A DNA stretch of 64,000 bases from Amblyomma americanum (lineage: Eukaryota; Arthropoda; Arachnida; Ixodida; Ixodidae), in the NCBI RefSeq assembly GCF_052857255.1, contig NC_135505.1, positions 45,276,520 through 45,340,519 on the forward strand, in the 5' to 3' direction. Every line of letters starts with the position of its first letter. Position 1 is the stretch's first letter. Shown here one piece after another: positions 22,920 through 33,055 of the stretch. The notes beneath the pieces were generated by a model, which saw nothing but the letters and a program-made list of their open reading frames with translations, did not search any database and was not told the origin of the DNA. A program made the position numbers and the translations under genes.

Positions 22920-25900
22920 TTATAGCCGAGTTGTTAAATGATAATGGTAATTGCAAGGAAGAAATAATAGTGAAAAAAAAGTTACCATGGTAGCCAATTT
23001 GATTCCGTTAAAAATTTTGGATGGCGGTAAAAACAGACTTGTGGCTGTACCCAGGTATCGTGGCTCCAAACGCAATATGGCTGGGCTGCTCAAACAAATG
23101 CCAAGCTGTTGTAGTGGCTTCCCTAAAAACCGGTTTCTCATCATGGTGCAGCGTAGCCGTGACAAAACAACAAAAAAATTGTCTATGGTTTCGTGCTCAC
23201 CACAGAAAACGCCGACGGGATTACGCGACATCCCAGACCTGTGCAAATAAAAATTTAAAGGTGGGATCCGGCAGCGGAGCCTTGATTGAGATACCTCAGG
23301 CTGCCGTGGATGGCATGGTTTCCGGTTCCACGAATACCTCAGGTGCTGGTAATCATCAGATATTAAAAGAGATCCAGTTGTCATTCTTAACAAATTCTGT
23401 CTTCTAAACCTCGCTGCTGGAATGTACGCTGCAGCCGGAACGACAGGTAGCACGATGCCATTGAGGGACGGCTATGCCAGGCAGTAGGAAACTTTATTGG
23501 CTGTCACACCGCTGTGACCTGACACCCATATCCTGTGAACAAGGCTCAAGTGCGGAGGGAGTAATGAATGGAAGGTGTTCACGTTGGGCGAATACACAGC
23601 TGAAGCAAGGGACGAAAACAAAGAAAGAGAGTGTGTAATGACAGCCACTGAAGAGAAAGATGGCTCTAGTTTGCGAAGAGCAAGCACCGCCGCCAGAAAC
23701 TCCGTTAAAAAATTAGGCTGTAGTCGGGAAGCCGCACAAAAAATACCAATCTAGAAGCGGGCAATATATTCCCGCCATGCCTTCTCATCAAATTGGCAGG
23801 TGTCAGTAGCTATCGTTAAGATAATAGGTAGACTTTGTAAATGGTCTTTAAATATTCCACTTAAAATGCGGGGTGGTAAATGCTTAGCGTTTTTCGAGAA
23901 AATGTCATCGCAGACAATTTCTACACAAGACCCACTGATGTTTGATGAAAAGACAAAAAAAAATTTCATGGAGCAAGCAAATTTTGAACCATAACTACCT
24001 GCGCGGCATGAAATCTAGGCCAGTGGACTCCAAAAAAGGAAGTTGGCTGGCAACAAACAACAAGCAAGGAGTGGTGTAAACCTGATACATATATCTTTAG
24101 GTACATAAAATTGCTAGGAATTGAAATCTATATAGTAAAAGAGGAATACGGGATTCAAGATAACGCACGTTATTGGCCACAAATTTGCGGAGGCCAGAGC
24201 ACAACCGAAGCGCTTCCCGCTCTGAAAGAACGATCGGGCGAATTTTATAAGCAGCTGTACCAGAAAACAGCACGAATCCAAATTCTAAAATTGGTCGTAC
24301 ATACCAAACATAAATCAGCAAAAGTGCATTTCTTTGCATTCCAGACGGGGATTACTTAATCTACGCAACATGCCCACAGCACGGGCCCCTTTCGCTGCAA
24401 CATGGTCAATGTGAGAGCGCCATGTGAGGCGGTCATCATAAATTACGCCATCATATATTTTAATGACTTAACTTGAGGAATATTCTGTCGCTGGTGAAGG
24501 AGAGCCAGATGAGCAGGGTCTTTCATTTGAAAAACAAGTACAGCGCACTTGTTTACATTTAAGCCGAGACATAAGTCACCCAACCAACTTTCAAGAAATT
24601 TCAGTTACGGTTACAGGCGCACATAAAGACATTGAATATCACCTGCAGCAGTGAAAAATGCAATGTCGTGCACATACACGTACGTGTGAATGTGTTGACG
24701 GCTAGGAATAGAGCTCATTAGAATATTAAAGAGCACAGGCGACAGGACTGCCCCTTGTGGAACACCTCTGGTTTGTTTATATCTTTCAGAATTAACACAA
24801 TTTAGTACACAAAAAACTGTCTGTTTTCGAGGAACACAGATATCCACGCAGGCAAGCAGTTTAGAAACTGCAGATTATATAATCTTTGGAATAATATGTA
24901 TTGTTCCATGATGTCAAGAGCTTTGGCTACATCTGATTTCTTAAACCCAGCAAGCATTTTTTCGTGCCGCGCAAGAATACGACTCCCAAAGTCGGTGTCA
25001 GGTTTCCATATGAAACATTTTTAACGGAAAGCAATTTGACAGGGACGAAGGATATTATTGCGGTCTACAAACTCCGAAACATGCAGGAGTATGACCCTTT
25101 CAATTAATTTAACCACGTTTGATGTTAGTGAAATGGGTCTAATACTATCCAGAGAATAGACACCACCACTGTTTTTAGGCAAATGGATCACTTTGGCGAT
25201 TTTCCACTTAGGAGGAACTCATGCATGTTTAATGGAAAAAAATTAACCAGCTGCTGTAAGGAGGTAGGAAACTCTTCCAAGAGGATCCTTAAGATTTTTC
25301 ATGTTACCCTATCAGGGCCAGGGTCAGCAGTCGGTAACCTCAACACTATCGGTGAAGCTCGGGAAGGGTAATAGGGGGACATGCTAAATCCGGTCCACTG
25401 ACGCCTCAAACGCGCAGCGCAAAAAAAGTACAGACGAAAAACGCTGCTCTAATCCTTTGGCAATTGTCTCAATAGCTTCTGTTGCTTCTTGTAGGGTCAA
25501 AACCCATGAGTGTGAATTTTCTGGAACCGGAATCTTTTTTCTGCGATCTTAACAATCCAAAAAGTGCGCGACGACTTCCTGATATTGTTAGAAATTCGAA
25601 ATGCTCGGAATTACAATTTTCTGTCGCTTGTGATATTGTGCGTTTAAACATAGCCACAATGAATTTATAATAATACCAATTTTTTGGCCACTGATTGTGT
25701 AAGAGCTTCTTCCATGCAGCCTTTCTGTGTCTCTAATCCCGCGAACAATCTGCATTCCACCATCTAGTTGAAGTGTTCCCTCTTGATGTATGTACCAAAA
25801 ATTCGAAAATTTTTCGGTATTCCTGAATAGCCAACTATATGCCCTTTGCTGTACTCTCTTCCGCAGAATTAACCGCTGAAGCAAGAGTGCAGCACAAAGT

Positions 25901-26640
25901 AGTCTGAAACTGGTCATAGCTTTTACATGACCTGAACTGAGAGCACGCCGGAGTTAAGTGGCAATTAACATCAAGAACGGTAGGTATGTGATCACTTGTC
26001 TTCCCACAATCCATAGTCGACCAAATGAGTACAGGAATACAAGTGCTGGTGAAAGTTAAATCTAACCCAGATTAGATTTGTGCGCGGAGAAATGTGGCCG
26101 AACCAGAATTAATGCACGAAAGGTTGTTATCAGTAACCCAATCCCAGAGGCGCTTGCCTCAGAAATCTGTCTTAAAGCTCAACGACACATTATGAGAATT
26201 AAAGTTCCCTGCCAAGAGAATTGACTTCTGACAATAAAGTAGCAGGAGATCTAGCAGCCTGGTATCCTGCACACCGCAAGAAAAATAAGCATTTACTAAT
26301 GAAAAGGAATATCACCCTGGAATTTCAAAGTCTAGAGCCAATCACTCACAGTCTATAGTAGAAGACTGAAAAGTAATCTTAACACTTTGGACAAAATTTA
26401 GAATATACTAGTATGAGTAATCGTTCTCCTCTTGACTGTCGATCTTGTCGAAATAAAGAATAACTTTGCAAATGAAATTTTTTCATATGTAAGTCAAGTT
26501 TCTTGTAAAATGATTATGTCTGGATTATGTGGGGATATAAGGTACAGTAAGTCTGTTGAAGCGGAAAGAAGTGACGGAAAGTTCCACTGGAGAATTCGTA
26601 ACACCTCTAAGGTTGAGAAATCCGGGCAGCAGCAACTGCA
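22920..26640 (-). pseudogene. I-like LINE ORF2: endonuclease, RT, RNase H (broken)
   Basis: Starting near 26620 on the minus strand: ILQWNFPSLL and NPDIIILQET (endonuclease Asn and Glu blocks). Near 24770 comes RGVPQGAVLSPVLFNILMSS (RT motif B). YVYVHDIAFF near 24695 sits at the YADD site and has lost the first Asp. An RT thumb-like region follows (24339-24097). The RNase H end reads WVSGHSGVTANKV (about 23525). A C-terminal Cys/His motif, GVFCGEHETIDNFF, lies near 23195. A long stretch between about 26300 and 25000 is hard to read. Multiple stops; not functional. Confidence 0.75.
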
Positions 26641-26649
26641 TTCCCCAAA

Positions 26650-27826
26650 ATAGTTTCTTTTGTCTTAGACCCCATATGTTGCTTCTATGATTTCAGCTGA
26701 GGATGTGGAGAAGATTTAGACATGGGGGATCCACTGCGTTTGAGAATTCGCGTATCTGAATCCACCATCTCTGCATCATGAATAATTTGAACATTATCTG
26801 AATTAGTGGACCGAAGAAGTGGAGAAAAAGGAGTAACTTGTTTCTGGGGCTGAGAAAGCGCAGACGAAGAATGTTGGGTCAATAAAGAAGGAATGGCTCA
26901 CATAGCAGAAGTTCCAATTTGCATGGCCTGGGTAATCTGCGTTTCCAGAGCATTAGATATGCACTCTGTGACAGTGGACACTATCCTGTCAACTATCTTA
27001 GCCATAGAGGCTTCCACAGCAGTAACTATTGCCTGAGAGATAGACGAATCTATTGTCACTCCTGAACGGGCCTACACATCTGTATAGCCGTGAGTTCTCT
27101 TTAATAATTTATGGTTTTGCCTCCCGCCGCGAACAAAGTTTGCGATCGGTTGTGTGTAGAATTTGCAAGTCATTATCCCGAGAAGCACAATCCGTGGAAT
27201 TTGCAGCATGAGATCCACCAAACAGGCAACACTATTCATTTGGATCAGAGCATAAATTTGATGGATGGTCACTGGCACATTTTCAACACCGCAAGGCGGA
27301 CTTGCAGTCAAGAGCGCTATGGCTATATCGCTAGCCATTGCTGAACTGCAGTGGCTTAGACGGAAGGGAATCTACACAGAAGAATAATGGCTATGAGTTT
27401 ATTTCTGAGGGGCTGGCAGTACCCGCAAAAGGGGCAATAACCGTTTCCATTGGCGCCTGCACATTGTTCACCTCCCCGCTGCAGCGATACAGCGCAACAA
27501 CACCCGCTGCAGAGAGATCGAGGGTCTCAACTGGAGACAAGCAAGAGTCCACACCGCAAACGAAACCTTTTGTGCAGGCCAGATGAGGCGGAAGGATTCT
27601 GTTTACCGGAAGAGACCCAAAAAAAGAGCAGTTTAGAAGATTTTTTACGCACGACAGGTCTGGTGAACAGCACAGAATCCCGCTACGTCCAAACTGCTTT
27701 ACCTCACTGATTGCCTCATAAAGGGAAGTGGCCGCCTGGAGAGCAGTTCGAACAGGCCCTGGATATTAATTTTGATAGAACCACCATGAAGTACTTTGGA
27801 TTGGGCTAGTTGGTGCATAGCTTCTA
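26650..27826 (-). pseudogene. I-like LINE ORF1 (gag-like, two zinc knuckles), broken
   Basis: Minus-strand reading gives HGGSIKINIQG near 27795, YEAISEVKQFGRSGILCCSP at about 27715-27660, then HLACTKGFVCGVDSCLSP near 27575 and PMETVIAPFAG near 27440. Two Cys/His knuckle-like clusters follow in another frame: a RYSHS/DCKSALRC region near 27330, and CASDHPSNLC to GGSHAANSTDC at about 27290-27210. This is the usual nucleic-acid-binding end of I-type ORF1. A Ser/Gln/Pro-rich tail ends at 26685. Stops and frame changes break it in at least four places. Confidence 0.68.
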
Positions 27827-27847
27827 GATAAAGTCAGGAGGACGTGA

Positions 27848-27908
27848 AAACAACAAGGACAAAAGAGGCACACGAACACCACAGTACAGGCGCCTGTCCT
27901 TGTTGTTT
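27848..27908. repeat. Hairpin with 14-bp perfect arms, PLE-end-like
   Basis: AAACAACAAGGACA (27848-27861) is the exact reverse complement of TGTCCTTGTTGTTT (27895-27908), with a 33-nt loop. The surrounding GACG and GTCGTGAC text resembles the short ends seen on minus-strand PLEs here, but no PLE coding sequence lies beside it. Confidence 0.6.
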
Positions 27909-27912
27909 CCGC

Positions 27913-28194
27913 GCCGTCGTGACATCATCTAGAACCACCATCCTTTGGAACCAGCGCCACAGGAATGCAGTGGACGCCGGAGCATTGAAAAGCTTCCAGA
28001 GGTATCTCATCAGGCGATAAGGAAGCTGACCAGGGGTACCTCCCCTGGCTGGGAGACTGCGTAGACATTACCTCCGATTTACAAACTCACCGCGTTAGTT
28101 ATCCACACAAGACCAAATGCGCAAAGGCACATAGGGAAAAATGAAAACAGGACCAGCCGCCCAGTACTTAGCCAATCCCTCGTCTTCCTCACTG
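27913..28194. other. No recognisable feature
   Basis: Spacer between the hairpin and the I-like LINE 3' ends. Confidence 0.4.
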
Positions 28195-28372
28195 GCAGGA
28201 GGAGTGGACGTTGTTGTTGATGTTATCCTCATACTATGGCACATGCCCACATGGGGGGAATGGCCAAGAATTTGGGAGCACACAGAGTTTTTCAGGTAAA
28301 TATTTCCTGGACGAAAACAAAATGAGGGGTAAGGAAGGAAGAAGTAAACAAAAAGGAACATAGTTTTTTTTC
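28195..28372 (-). mobile_element. 5'-truncated 3' end of the I-like LINE family
   Basis: The text ATGGCACATGCCCACATGG, GAATGGCCAAGAATT, then GGAAGGAAGAAGTAAACAAA parallels the 3' UTR of the full element at 22735-22870. On the minus strand it ends in AACAACAACG-like simple sequence. No coding part. Confidence 0.7.
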
Positions 28373-28379
28373 TGGGAGG

Positions 28380-28470
28380 CTAGTTCTTATTATTTTTGTT
28401 TTTAAAACATGGCACATACCCACATAAGGGGATTGGCTAAGGTGTAGTGGCATAAACAAAGAAATTTCCT
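28380..28470 (-). mobile_element. Second short 3' end of the I-like LINE family
   Basis: Begins with ATGGCACATACCCACATAAG and GGATTGGCTAAGG, matching the preceding copy, then diverges. It lies in the same orientation only 8 bp from that copy, so either two insertions or a local duplication. Confidence 0.55.
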
Positions 28471-28715
28471 TAAGAAATTGTGACAAAATTGCAGCATCGA
28501 TCACGCGTGAATATTGAAAAATGTATCAATAAAAAACAACACAAGAATATTTAGAGTCGGGAAGGTGCTCCTTTTTTTCTTTTTTCGTGTTGAGGAGCTT
28601 CTTGGCCAGTGCTTCAGCCTCCACGCTTAACAAAAACTAGCATAACCTGCCTTTTCCAGCCGCTATACTTGAATGTAAAAAGTAGATTTCAACATGCGAG
28701 TGCATACTTTAAATC
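28471..28715. other. No recognisable feature
   Basis: Short AT-rich gap with a T-rich run near 28571-28585. Confidence 0.4.
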
Positions 28716-29181
28716 TGCGGATCTAAAAGTGGTGGTGGCTATACCCCGCTTGACCACCTTAGAATGAGATGAATCGAAAGGCAACAACGCTTTCTTCGAC
28801 CTGGGCTGAAGGCCCGGCATGCATGATCAGTTTGGTTAAAAAACCGCTTCAAATCTAACGCTTGAATTGATCCATTTTGTGGAAGTTCCAGAGTGAATTT
28901 GAGAAAACGTGTACAGCTTGAAAATTCACCTAAAATCTTGTCAGCTAATGCGGATCTAAAACTGGTGGTGGCTATACCCCGCTTGACCACCTTAGAATGA
29001 GATGAATCGAAAGGCAACAACGCTTTCTTCGACCTGGGCTGAAGGCCCGGCATGCATGATCAGTTTGGTTAAAAAACCGCTTCAAATCTAACGCTTGAAT
29101 TGATCCATTTTGTGGAAGTTCCAGAGTGAATTTGAGAAAACGTGTACAGCTTGAAAATTCACCTAAAATCTTGTCAGCTAA
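28716..29181. repeat. 233-bp tandem duplication inside PLE-4
   Basis: Two head-to-tail copies (about 28716-28948 and 28949-29181) both start TGCGGATCTAAAA and end TTGTCAGCTAA. I see one difference (AAAAGTGG versus AAAACTGG). The duplication falls within the PLE RT reading frame. It leaves the 28972-29676 frame with a repeated copy of its end. Confidence 0.9.
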
Positions 29182-29676
29182 GGCGTCATGGGATGAAGGT
29201 TTCAAAATAATTAAAACTTCATCTACATATCTCATGATCTTTGCAATGAAGGGCTGGGTTAGCTTAAGCTCGAGTATGTGGCCTAAATGCGCAAAAAATA
29301 TTTCACACTGCATTGGCACGACCCTGGAACCTATATATATATATTGATTTTTTCTGTAAGAGAAAATGGTGGAATAGAGATAAAAACAGAGCAGCTCCAT
29401 AAAAAAATCACGTGACACACCACAAGTTTTCTGGAAACCAACCATGCCGGCTACGTCCATGTATTCTCTGTCCCAGCCGAAATGTTCATGTGGGATCAAG
29501 TAAAACAATCTTTCCACATTGACGGAGAGCGCACAATTGGAACTTGGGACACCATAATTCAGCGCGGCAATCAAGAAGTCAGGCCCAGCGATATTGATAT
29601 GATCTCCAGGCTTTAGATGTCCTAAATGGTCTTTAAGGAACTTGCTGAACCCGCCAGCTTCCTCGCTTTGTAACAA
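28739..29676 (-). pseudogene. PLE-4: reverse transcriptase region of a Penelope-like element
   Basis: A 234-codon minus-strand frame (29676-28972) starts upstream of the RT core. It carries LSVNVERLFYLIPHEH (motif A with the catalytic Asp changed to Asn/Glu context), FMELLCFYLYSTIF, then IMRYVDEVLIILK (YVDD changed to YVDE), GEFSSCTRFLKFTLELPQNG and DLKRFF. The end, SPGRRKRCCLSIHLILRWSSGV, is a frame-shifted form of the PLE block that reads SKKALLPFDSSHSKVVKRGI in the other frame (29053-28739 reading). No GIY-YIG part remains. Altered catalytic residues and the internal duplication make it dead. Confidence 0.8.
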
Positions 29677-29807
29677 TTTCTCTAAATGGACACGAACCTC
29701 TATGCGTCTTGGCAGTGAAGAAGTTACTCAGGACGTTCAAATTACTTCTCAAAACCTGTTGCTTGCACAGCTTCCAGAGAATATTCGCAGTTACAGAAAA
29801 ATTTTTT

Positions 29808-29880
29808 CTGTTTCGGGGTTCGAACCCGAGACCACCGCTTCAGCAAAGAAGTCACTCTACCAGCTTCAATAACCGGGATG
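29808..29880 (-). repeat. tRNA-like fragment (A and B boxes), probable SINE head
   Basis: On the minus strand CTGGTAGAGTGAC (29863-29851) matches an A box, and GGGTTCGAACCCC (29827-29815) a perfect B box, 24 nt apart. The sequence between and around them does not fold into a clear cloverleaf. It is more likely a tRNA-derived SINE head or tRNA pseudogene than a working tRNA gene. It differs from the Ruka-like SINEs. Confidence 0.45.
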
Positions 29881-30384
29881 GTAAGAATTAATATTTCGAG
29901 AGCGAATTGTTCAATGACGCGAAGTGGCACAGAGTTGGTCAAATCTTTTCACTTAAAACATATTCGGACTTTCCGTCCATTATCCGTGAGTTTTTGCCTT
30001 ACTGCATACGCAGTGGAAATTTAAAAAAAAAATAGCACTAGGCATGACCTATTGCAGTGCTGTCCAACGTCCCGCGTAGGAACGCAAATATAGTTTAGAC
30101 CGCTGTGCGGCCAATTAAAAGGCGTCAGGGCAGCGACACATCAGATGGCAGTGCGATCTACGCGAGCTTTATGCTTTCTTTGAGCGGTTCATGATAGTGA
30201 TATGCAGAGGCAGCCCTTATCACTTGAGCCGGCCTAAATCGCACAGTCGGGGCCCTTGCAAAGACAGCTCTTGCTCTCTATAAAAAGGCAGTAGATTTTC
30301 TTTATTACCTCGCCTGTTCACTTCCTGCGTCCTCATTTCCGAGATCCCTTGTAAGGTGGTGCCTGCGCGGGTAAGCGAACATAT
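29881..30384. other. No recognisable gene
   Basis: No domain in the ORFs here. The sequence runs into the short LTR element that starts near 30385. Confidence 0.4.
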
Positions 30385-31050
30385 TGTGACGAAGAAGACG
30401 ACGAACTGTGCAGTTGCCAGGGAAGGAGCGCTCGCGCTAGGCCAGCAGCCATTAAATACCTCGTTGCCATCGATTATCATCGGTATCCTGGTCCCGGGAG
30501 CTTCGTCGTCCTGCGGCTGCCGTGGTCGTCGACCGTGATTTCTTGACCTGCGTCGCTCGACCGTGCCCCAGCCTTTCAGACCCGAACCGACCTCGCCGTT
30601 CCCCCCCCCCCCCCCCCCGAACCCCGCCCAGACCACTCAACACGACGAACAGAACCCGACGCAAGGACCTCACCTATCGACCCCACCGACCCGAGACGCC
30701 GCTTACATCTAAAGACACCGTTCCCCTGCCCAGGCCGTTCGGCGCGTCCTGGGGCTTTGACAGTCGGCTCTTGGCGACCTGCAGCCCGGCAGTTTCCAGA
30801 CCAGGAATCATTCAGCCATCTCTTTTATAGTGGCGCCGAGCACATCACCCCTTTCTTGTTCCTGTCTAACCATCCTCTTAAGCCCGTAACCACTTCGCGC
30901 GTGGCTGTGCCACCGATCGGGACGATCGCTCGGCGGCCCCGTGTAGTGTGACGAAGAAGAGGACGAATTGTGCAGTGGCGCGGGCAAGAGTGCTCGCGTT
31001 AGGCGAGCTGTCATTAAATCACCTCGTTGGCATCGATCATCGCGTCTCTT
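30385..31050. mobile_element. Short non-autonomous LTR-bounded element (TRIM-like), copy 1
   Basis: Two direct repeats starting TGTGACGAAGAAG (30385 and 30947) share GAGCGCTCGCG / GAGTGCTCGCG, then a CCATTAAAT or TCATTAAAT and CCTCGTTG...CATCGAT. They flank about 460 bp of GC-rich interior without an RT, protease or integrase frame. The 3' repeat is preceded by CGATCGGGACGATCGCTCGG, which is nearly the same text as before the 3' repeat of the copy at 37.4 kb. It is therefore read as a small LTR retroelement dependent on others. The outer ends of the LTRs are not resolved. Confidence 0.55.
30601..30618. repeat. C18 homopolymer
   Basis: Eighteen consecutive C residues inside the interior of the LTR-bounded element. 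It may be length-variable or a sequencing weak point. Confidence 0.85.
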
Positions 31051-31060
31051 TCTTCGGCTG

Positions 31061-31754
31061 GCTGCACGTAACCATATATATGCTTTGATCTTCCCTTCCA
31101 AAAATCAGTTGTGAGTAGCACTCGTGTTTCGCATTGTGTGTTCCTCTTTTTTGTCTTGTGCGTATGTGTTGAGTTACATCACATGAATATAATTGTTGAA
31201 ACCAACTAGCCTGTCAGATAGCTATTATAAGTAACTTCCAAAAGCCCGGAGGCACACTGCGCGAGTTATACAGCACACTGAGAAAAATGGGAAGGTGGAA
31301 AAATAAGCAATTGAAAACTAAAAATGGATTAACTCGAGATATTCATAGAAACGCATTTCGACGCTATAACGGGGAACAACGAGAATTAGCGCGGATTCTC
31401 AGCAGCGAAATTAACATAGGAACACAAGTTCTAGTGGTACGTAATAGAGTCGTTTCTCTGATTTCGAGCCGTAGAATACAGCTAGGACGGTGCATTTGGT
31501 CAGAAGCTGGCGGGTAGAGCGTCGCCATCGCCATGTTCTCAACGCAACTACAGCGCCCAGATATTGGGGCTCAGCCAAGATTTAGGAGTTGGGAGAACGA
31601 TGCGTCTGATAATTGTAGTTTACAAAATTTATCTGTCCTGTTAAAATTTCTTGGAGGCAGTGCAGTAATGTAGTGAGGTAGTGAGGTGAGCGGGTACACC
31701 AGATACTAACTATGCACCATGGAAACCATTTCAACGTCCCCTAGCTCTCATTAA
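31061..31754. other. No recognisable gene
   Basis: An ORF at 31287-31517 has no recognisable domain. Confidence 0.4.
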
Positions 31755-31925
31755 GGTAGAGTGCCACACAGCCTTCCAGTCCCCCGCCTATCCTCCCCCC
31801 CACCTTCCAGTGGCCCATCTGGCTCGCCTCCCGGGATCTGAGCCTGAAACGCGCCCTCGTCACCTTGGCGCAGGACCTGTTAAATGCCTAACATAAAGGC
31901 TGTTTTAATAAACGCGTTACACTAA
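31755..31925 (+). mobile_element. Possible 3' end of an RNase-H LINE
   Basis: One frame reads WLASRDLSLKRALVTLAQDL before a stop near 31890, a phrase I associate with C-termini of tick R1/I-type LINEs. AATAAA follows at about 31908. The call rests on one short motif plus the polyadenylation signal. Confidence 0.35.
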
Positions 31926-32793
31926 CAGCACACGAGGCCACACCACACAACACTAGTGCTGAAGAAGTGAAGTGACAACTTGTGCACATAGAGTCCGCGA
32001 CCCTCAAAATATTTTCTAAAACGCTTCCACATTTCAATTTTAATTACCTGATTTAATATCGGCTACGGGTCCCATTATTTTTGGAAATGTGGCGGAGTGC
32101 TCGAATCTTGCTTCGCCTCCGCTTCAGGTTCGCCCGGTATTGCACTGCTTCCGGGATCGGCCGGAGGCATTATAGCGCGCCTGCTCTTTCACTCTTTACT
32201 CTCCTCTCTTTCAACTCTCCTACTTTCTGCACGTGGTAGCGACTGTGGCTCGGCTCCAGCCAAAGGGCAGGCCTGTGCACTTTCCTTTTCGTTCTTCCTT
32301 TCAGCAACAGCAGCCATATTTTCACTTCCTCTCTTGAATAACCAAAAAAATGATTTATAAGTACAACATCCTGAATATTCCTCTGAGGGTAACCTCGAAA
32401 GATGGAACTAGGTTTAGCTTAAAAGCAAAAGTAAACGGCGTCTGTTAAAGCTTGGCGTGGAAATGATGGCTTGTAACCCATATCGAAGCCCGTCTAATTG
32501 TTCCTCAGGTTGCTTGCTTGACGACATGGATGAAGTATAGTGCCTAGAATATACTCGCTAGTAAGCCGACTGGGGCCTCCCTGGTGGCACCGCGAGCGAT
32601 GAATGCCGACGGCCGCTGCGTGGGGCGCTGCGAAGGGTGCGGGTCGCGCCGCCTCGCTCTCGTGACATCAGCTAAAGGAGCGCTGTGTATTTTCTTCGTT
32701 AAGCCGTAAGTGACTACAGCTACCATGGAGGCAGCTGACTGCAGGTTTCAGTGCCTCTTTTGAGTCTCCGACTAGAAGCTTCACATTTAGTGC
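31926..32793. other. No recognisable gene
   Basis: ORFs of 60-87 codons without recognisable domains. I see no repeat signal. Confidence 0.4.
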
Positions 32794-32804
32794 TTGTCGC
32801 TTGC

Positions 32805-33044
32805 CGCCGCGGTGGCCGCCGCGGTGGCTGAGTGGTTATGGCGCTCGGCTGCCGGCCCGAAAGACGCGGGTTCGATCCCGGCCGCGGCGGTCGAATTTCG
32901 ATGGAGGCGAAATTATAGAGGCCTGTTTGCTGTGCGATGTCAGTGCACGTAAAAGAACCCCAGGTGGTCGAAATTTCCGGAGTCCTTCACTACGGCGTCC
33001 TTCATAGCCTGAGTCGCTTTGGGACGTTAAACCCCCATAAACCA
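32805..33044 (+). mobile_element. tRNA-derived SINE, Ruka-like, copy 3, with 11-bp target-site duplication
   Basis: Intact A box (TGGCTGAGTGG) and B box (GGTTCGATCCC), followed by the family body and an AAACCCCCATAAACCA end. A perfect 11-bp direct repeat, TTGTCGCTTGC, lies at 32794-32804 and 33045-33055. The first bases of the head are doubled: GCCGCCGCGGTG is followed at once by a second GCCGCCGCGGTG. This could come from slippage during reverse transcription. Confidence 0.88.
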
Positions 33045-33055
33045 TTGTCGCTTGC

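Larger units (their letters stand above)
22724..27826 (-). mobile_element. Decayed I-like LINE with two ORFs and RNase H
   Basis: About 5.1 kb on the minus strand, in order: zinc-knuckle ORF1 (27826-26650), endonuclease (from about 26640), RT (about 25000-24100), RNase H (about 23530), C-terminal Cys/His motif (about 23200) and a 3' UTR ending in a short (AAC)n-type tail at about 22724-22735. The architecture fits the I group. Many stops and frameshifts throughout show it is old. Two further 3' ends of the same family occur at 28195-28470. The 5' end is set where ORF1-like reading fades, just before a PLE-type terminal hairpin. Confidence 0.78.

Noticed and set aside
27913..28194. A bacterial or viral insertion
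   Set aside because: I saw no prokaryotic operon structure, ribosome-binding sites or phage-type genes anywhere in the window.
29808..29880. A functional tRNA gene
   Set aside because: A and B boxes fit, but I could not draw a full cloverleaf with acceptor and anticodon stems.
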